Of a stretch of DNA of 64,000 nucleotides, positions 60,397-64,000 are shown piece by piece. Made by a program: the position numbers and the translations under genes. The notes under the pieces were generated by a model that saw nothing but the letters and a program-made list of their open reading frames with translations, was not told the DNA's origin and ran no database searches. Origin of the DNA: Fastidiosipila sp964627125 (GTDB lineage: Bacteria > Bacillota > Clostridia > Saccharofermentanales > Fastidiosipilaceae); contig CAZVJQ010000003.1 in NCBI GenBank assembly GCA_964627125.1, forward strand, positions 9,470 to 73,469, given 5' to 3'. Every line of letters begins with the position of its first letter. Positions within the stretch are counted from its first letter, which is position 1.

Positions 60397-61656
60397 ATGA
60401 CTGACTTATTTATGTTGATTGCTAAAATTTTATATGCACTAGTTAATGTATTAACGGTGGTTACTACTATCTATGCTCTATACCAGCTATATATTTCTAT
60501 ATTTTTATTTTCTAGATATGAAACTAGTAGATCTACTAGCAAACACTTAAATAAATTTGCATTAATTATTAGCGCTCATGATGAAGAGGCAGTTATAGCC
60601 AACTTAATTAACTCTTTAAAGAAACAAAATTATCCAAAAGATAAATATGATATTTTCATTATTGCTGACAACTGTTCAGATAATACAGCAAGCATCTCCA
60701 GAGAAAATGGAGCTATTGTCTATGAAAGATTCAATCCCGCTAAAAAATCTAAGGGTTATGCATTGAATTGGTTCTTTGAAAAATTCCTTAAGGATTATCC
60801 AGAAGGTAGTTACGAAGTTTGTACGATTATTGATGCGGATAATGTAATTGATAAGAATTTCCTCATTGAGAAAAATCATAGATTCAACCTTGGTGAAAGA
60901 GTTGTTGTTGGTTATAGGGTTGGTAAGAACCCTTCTGACAGTATAATTTCCAATGTTAATAGCTTATTTTGGGTTATGCAAAATAGAGGTGCAGATCATC
61001 CAAGATACGTAACCGGCAGGAGCTTAATGTCTGTAGGTGGAACAGGATTTTCATTCGCAATTGATATTATTAGGCAAAGTGGCTGGCACTATGAGAGTTT
61101 AACTGAGGACTTAGAGTTCAGTATGGATATGAACCTAAAGGGTGAAAAAATCACATATTGTAGGGAAGCAGTTTTCTACGATGAGCAGCCAGTAGACTTA
61201 TCAAGCACTATTAAGCAAAGATGGAGATGGAGCTATGGTACTAAGGAACTATTAAGCCTAAAATCTATGCCCCTCTTTAAATCAATTTTTAATGGTAGAA
61301 GAGATAATATTGACTCATTTGTATTTTCCATTACTTACTTAGCATTACTTATTGGACCTATAATCTGGGTATCTAGTTTAGGCTTGGGTGCGATTATAAG
61401 AGGAAGTATATTTTGGTTAATTAAGACTATATTAATCAGTGCTGTTACAAGTCAAATAGCTATAAGCTTGTTTATCTGGGTATTATGTAAGCTTGAAGAA
61501 ATCACTTGGGATAAGCAGTGGCAGGGCATCTTAGCCTATCCAGCATTCTTAATGGTAATAACAGTAACCGTATATTTAGCATTGTTTAAGAAACCAGGTT
61601 GGAAGAAGATTGCTCACTCTGACCAAAGAACTATAGAAGAGATGGGGACATCTTAG
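60397..61656 (+). CDS. Processive-type family 2 glycosyltransferase, membrane bound
   Basis: The 419-residue protein has an N-terminal membrane helix (about 5-30), a cytosolic catalytic domain with LIISAHDEE, the DADN metal-binding motif, the base-like TED in SLTEDLEFSMD and the QRWRW motif (Q-x-x-R-W type) of processive synthases, then three or so C-terminal helices. It resembles icaA/hyaluronan-synthase-like enzymes that build extracellular polysaccharide, such as poly-N-acetylglucosamine. Donor and polymer are unknown. No ica- or pga-type accessory genes are near. Confidence 0.88.
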   Translation: MTDLFMLIAKILYALVNVLTVVTTIYALYQLYISIFLFSRYETSRSTSKHLNKFALIISAHDEEAVIANLINSLKKQNYPKDKYDIFIIADNCSDNTASISRENGAIVYERFNPAKKSKGYALNWFFEKFLKDYPEGSYEVCTIIDADNVIDKNFLIEKNHRFNLGERVVVGYRVGKNPSDSIISNVNSLFWVMQNRGADHPRYVTGRSLMSVGGTGFSFAIDIIRQSGWHYESLTEDLEFSMDMNLKGEKITYCREAVFYDEQPVDLSSTIKQRWRWSYGTKELLSLKSMPLFKSIFNGRRDNIDSFVFSITYLALLIGPIIWVSSLGLGAIIRGSIFWLIKTILISAVTSQIAISLFIWVLCKLEEITWDKQWQGILAYPAFLMVITVTVYLALFKKPGWKKIAHSDQRTIEEMGTS

Positions 61657-61799
61657 TTTTATAGAAGTTTTAGGTCTTTTGGGAGGGCTTTTTCCATAAT
61701 ATTTACTTAAATACATAGAATTTAATAATTGCTCTTTACAAATGCTCGATATTGATATTTAATACTTTCTAGTAATAGTTATACATGGAGGGATGTAGT

Positions 61800-62234
61800 A
61801 TGAAAATTGCACTTATTTATTATAGTGACACTGGCAATACTGCGCAGATGGCTGAAGCAGTTGGCGATGGAATTGAGAATGCTGGTGGAGAATTAGAAAC
61901 TTTTGAAGTATCTGAATTTATTATTGATGATGTTGAAGAATATGATGCATTCGCCTTCGGTTGCCCAGAGTTTGGTGATGGCGAATTAGAAGAAAGTGAA
62001 TTTGAACCTTTATTTTCTGCAATTAGTGATGTTTTAGCTAATAGACCAATTGTTTTATTTGGCTCATTTGCTCGTGGTTTTGGCGATTGGATGGATAATT
62101 GGGAAGATAGATGTGATGAGCTTGGACTAAACTTAGTTGCATCAGGTGTTATCTCTAAAGGCGAACCAGATATTGATGATTTAGAAGAATGTGAATTCTT
62201 AGGCGAGAAGCTAGTTGAAGCTTTAAGCATATAA
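61800..62234 (+). CDS. Flavodoxin
   Basis: This 144-residue FMN-binding electron carrier begins MKIALIYYSDTGNTAQMAEA, where the S/T-rich loop binds the FMN phosphate; the GCPEFGDGELEESEF and VLFGSFARGFGDWMDNWEDR segments give the loops around the flavin. It is highly acidic, as usual. The start is the ATG at 61800 with GGAGGG seven bases upstream; an earlier in-frame ATG at 61785 overlaps this site. It likely serves reductive enzymes in place of ferredoxin. It is monocistronic. Confidence 0.92.
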   Translation: MKIALIYYSDTGNTAQMAEAVGDGIENAGGELETFEVSEFIIDDVEEYDAFAFGCPEFGDGELEESEFEPLFSAISDVLANRPIVLFGSFARGFGDWMDNWEDRCDELGLNLVASGVISKGEPDIDDLEECEFLGEKLVEALSI

Positions 62235-62304
62235 GAATAGTTGTTTGTTTTAATGAAAATGTAAACTTTAAATAATAATCGATATTATTAATTAATTTTT
62301 ATAC

Positions 62305-62349
62305 AAACTGGTTTATCATGGTTTAACAAGACTGGATGACCAGTTTTTT
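62305..62349 (+). terminator. Terminator after the flavodoxin gene
   Basis: AAACTGGT (62305-62312) pairs with ACCAGTTT (62339-62346), with a long loop and a run of six T (62344-62349). Confidence 0.75.
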
Positions 62350-62376
62350 GCATTAATTACGGTTTATGGATTGATA

Positions 62377-64000
62377 ATGAAAAAGAATAGTGACCTAAAT
62401 AAAAATAAGAATACAAATAGTGAAGAAGTTTACAAGAATCTAGATTTAGAAGATTTTGCTGATAAGTTAGAATCTACCAAAAAGGATGATGCAGATCTGA
62501 TTTCTGAAGACTTGGTCGATGTTGAACAAAATGAAGGTTTTTCATGGGCTAAGTTAAGAAAACCAAAATCTATTGGGTTTATTGTGCTCGGAATTATTTT
62601 ATTATTTTTCATTATCGTAGTTATTTATGTTTCTAGTAAATTATTAAAAATAAATTGGGCAGATGATGATGATTTTGAACGTGTATCAATCCAGACTGAT
62701 GAGAATAATGTAATAATTATTCCAGATGGTCAAGACGATAGCATAGTAGATGAAGATGAAGAGAGTTTAGATATTGAGAGTTTGGAAGATATTAATTCTA
62801 GACTAGGTGAAAATTTACCAGATAATATGCTCTTTGATGAATCAGTACTGAATGTCCTACTAATGGGTGTAGATAACAGTGATGTAGCTGGACATTACAA
62901 AAACAAAACTAATTCAGACACTATGATTCTAGTCTCATTAGATAGTGAAAATAAAAAAATCCACTTAACATCTTTCATGAGAGATACTTACGTTAATATT
63001 CCAGGGTATGGATATAGTAAATTGAATGCCGCTAATGTTTTTGGTGGCCCGCCATTATTGCTTGAAACTATCAGAGAGAATTTCCGAATTGAAGTACAAC
63101 ATTATGTAATGGTAAATTTTGATTCCTTAACAAATATTGTAGATATAGTTGGAGGAGTTGAAATAGATGTTAAAGATTGGGAAGTTGACTCATTAAATAG
63201 ACTTATTAGACAGATAAATAGATTAGATGTAGACGGTGAAGATGCTGAACTTATTGAAACTCATGGTTTACAAACACTGGACGGTAGACAAGCTCTAAAT
63301 TATTCACGTCTTAGAGATGTTGGGAATGCAGACTTCGAAAGAACAGAACGTCAAAGAAGAGTTTTAGAAGCAATTTTTAATGAAGCCGGAAATTTAAGTC
63401 TAGGACAAATCAATTCTATAGCAGATGAAGTATTCCCTATGCTAACAACTAACGTCTCTTGGGAAGAGATTTTAGCATTACTGCAAGATGTTAGAACAAT
63501 TCTGAATTCAGATTTTCTACCAAACAGAATCCCGCTTAATAGCACTTTATCTGGTGAGATTATAAATGGTAGTGCAGTTATTGTTGCAAATTTAGAACCT
63601 AATGTAATTAACTTAGCTCAAACTATTTATGGAATGAGTGAAGAAGAGGTGGCGGAGTTCTTCGATTTAACCTTCGACGACTATGCACAGCAATACTTGA
63701 CAACCGCACCTAGTACTACAGAAACTACTTGGACTCAAATAGTTGCAAGCACAACAACAAGACCTCAAACAAGTAGAACTACAACCGCTACTAGTAGACA
63801 AACTACTAGAACAACTACTGAGCGCCCAACTACTACGACAACAGAACGTACGACAAATACAACAACAGAGCGCCCTACAACTACGACAACAACTCAGCGC
63901 CCAACAACCACGACAACGACACAGCGTCCGGCAACAACCACAACGACAACTCAGCGTCAAACAACTACAACTACAACAGTTGCCGAGACACCTGCTCCAC
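62377..64000 (+). CDS. LCP (LytR-CpsA-Psr) family protein, 3' end beyond the window
   Basis: LCP enzymes attach teichoic acids or capsular glycans to peptidoglycan. From the ATG at 62377 the frame stays open to the window edge (541 codons). An acidic cytosolic tail (1-63) is followed by a membrane helix (about 66-88), then the LCP domain: LLMGVDNSD, NSDTMILVSLDSENKKIHL, SFMRDTYVNIPGYG with the active-site Arg, and ALNYSRLRD. After about residue 445 comes a Thr/Arg/Pro-rich tail with repeats of the type TTTTTQRP, likely an extracellular, possibly glycosylated stalk. Two glycosyltransferases upstream may make its substrate. Confidence 0.93.
   Translation, partial: MKKNSDLNKNKNTNSEEVYKNLDLEDFADKLESTKKDDADLISEDLVDVEQNEGFSWAKLRKPKSIGFIVLGIILLFFIIVVIYVSSKLLKINWADDDDFERVSIQTDENNVIIIPDGQDDSIVDEDEESLDIESLEDINSRLGENLPDNMLFDESVLNVLLMGVDNSDVAGHYKNKTNSDTMILVSLDSENKKIHLTSFMRDTYVNIPGYGYSKLNAANVFGGPPLLLETIRENFRIEVQHYVMVNFDSLTNIVDIVGGVEIDVKDWEVDSLNRLIRQINRLDVDGEDAELIETHGLQTLDGRQALNYSRLRDVGNADFERTERQRRVLEAIFNEAGNLSLGQINSIADEVFPMLTTNVSWEEILALLQDVRTILNSDFLPNRIPLNSTLSGEIINGSAVIVANLEPNVINLAQTIYGMSEEEVAEFFDLTFDDYAQQYLTTAPSTTETTWTQIVASTTTRPQTSRTTTATSRQTTRTTTERPTTTTTERTTNTTTERPTTTTTTQRPTTTTTTQRPATTTTTTQRQTTTTTTVAETPAP
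63715..64000 (+). repeat. Thr-rich coding tandem repeat
   Basis: The 3' part of the LCP gene contains repeated units encoding Thr runs punctuated by ERP, QRP or QRQ. The repeats continue past the window edge, so the copy number is unknown. Confidence 0.85.

Noticed and set aside
61820..62230. 136-residue minus-strand ORF opposite the flavodoxin gene
   Set aside because: It is Ser/Pro/Asn-rich, a mirror of acidic codons in flavodoxin, and has no independent support.
63667..63960. Cys-rich ORF on the minus strand and a CRISPR-like look of the repeats
   Set aside because: It is the reverse of a Thr-codon repeat inside the LCP frame; the units are short, contiguous and lack unique spacers.

Overview
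The window is AT-rich chromosomal DNA from a low-GC Gram-positive bacterium, most likely a Bacillota of the class Clostridia. Evidence for this is a complete S10-spc-alpha ribosomal block ending in rplQ followed by ECF-transporter genes and truA, a zinc-type S14, a zinc-LID adenylate kinase, many lipoproteins and a wall-linked LCP protein, strong Shine-Dalgarno sites, and at least eight TTG start codons. No genus can be named from the sequence alone. There is no prophage, insertion sequence, CRISPR array or rRNA; the region is core genome with some accessory envelope genes.

Layout. 1-9.1 kb: the tail of a PucR/CdaR-type regulator, then ftsE, ftsX, a coiled-coil M23 murein hydrolase and an S41 C-terminal processing protease (a cell-division wall-cleavage module), followed by a methyltransferase, the redox chaperone hslO, a small cysteine-peptidase-like gene on the minus strand and an AEC permease. 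9.1-25.6 kb: the ribosomal protein superoperon from rpsJ to rplQ with secY, adk, map, infA and rpoA. It has a long structured 5' leader and further structured spacers before rplC and rpsM, and an intrinsic terminator/attenuator between secY and adk. 25.6-33.5 kb: a fused EcfA1-EcfA2 ATPase, ecfT, truA, pncB, metG and tatD. metG is interrupted by a 100-N scaffold gap whose flanks are an identical 55-bp sequence, so the gap is an assembly artefact and the gene is intact once collapsed. 33.5-37.6 kb: a surface polymer O-acylation module (SGNH-hydrolase lipoprotein, DUF4358-like lipoprotein, MBOAT acyltransferase, DHHW protein). 37.7-38.2 kb: tRNA-Val, tRNA-Asp and tRNA-Phe.

38.2-42 kb: a probable manganese (yybP-ykoY type) riboswitch with overlapping terminator controlling a P2A-type cation ATPase, then secG. 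42-43.2 kb: a CofE-like ligase on the minus strand. 43.2-52.9 kb: an oligopeptide ABC transporter (oppA, then oppBCDF behind its own promoter). Its subunits carry unusually large insertions, the most striking being about 360 residues inside the ATPase domain of OppD. 53-57.6 kb: a membrane protein of unknown function, then zwf and gnd (oxidative pentose phosphate pathway) and a CrtO-like acyltransferase on the minus strand. 57.8-64 kb: a MurE-like ligase, two family 2 glycosyltransferases, a flavodoxin and an LCP-family protein with a Thr-rich tail that runs off the window.

The most promising leads for undescribed biology are the insertion-bearing Opp transporter, the structured RNA elements in the ribosomal superoperon (especially the long hairpin before rpsM), and the riboswitch-controlled ATPase. 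All pairings were found by eye; no folding, alignment or database search was run.
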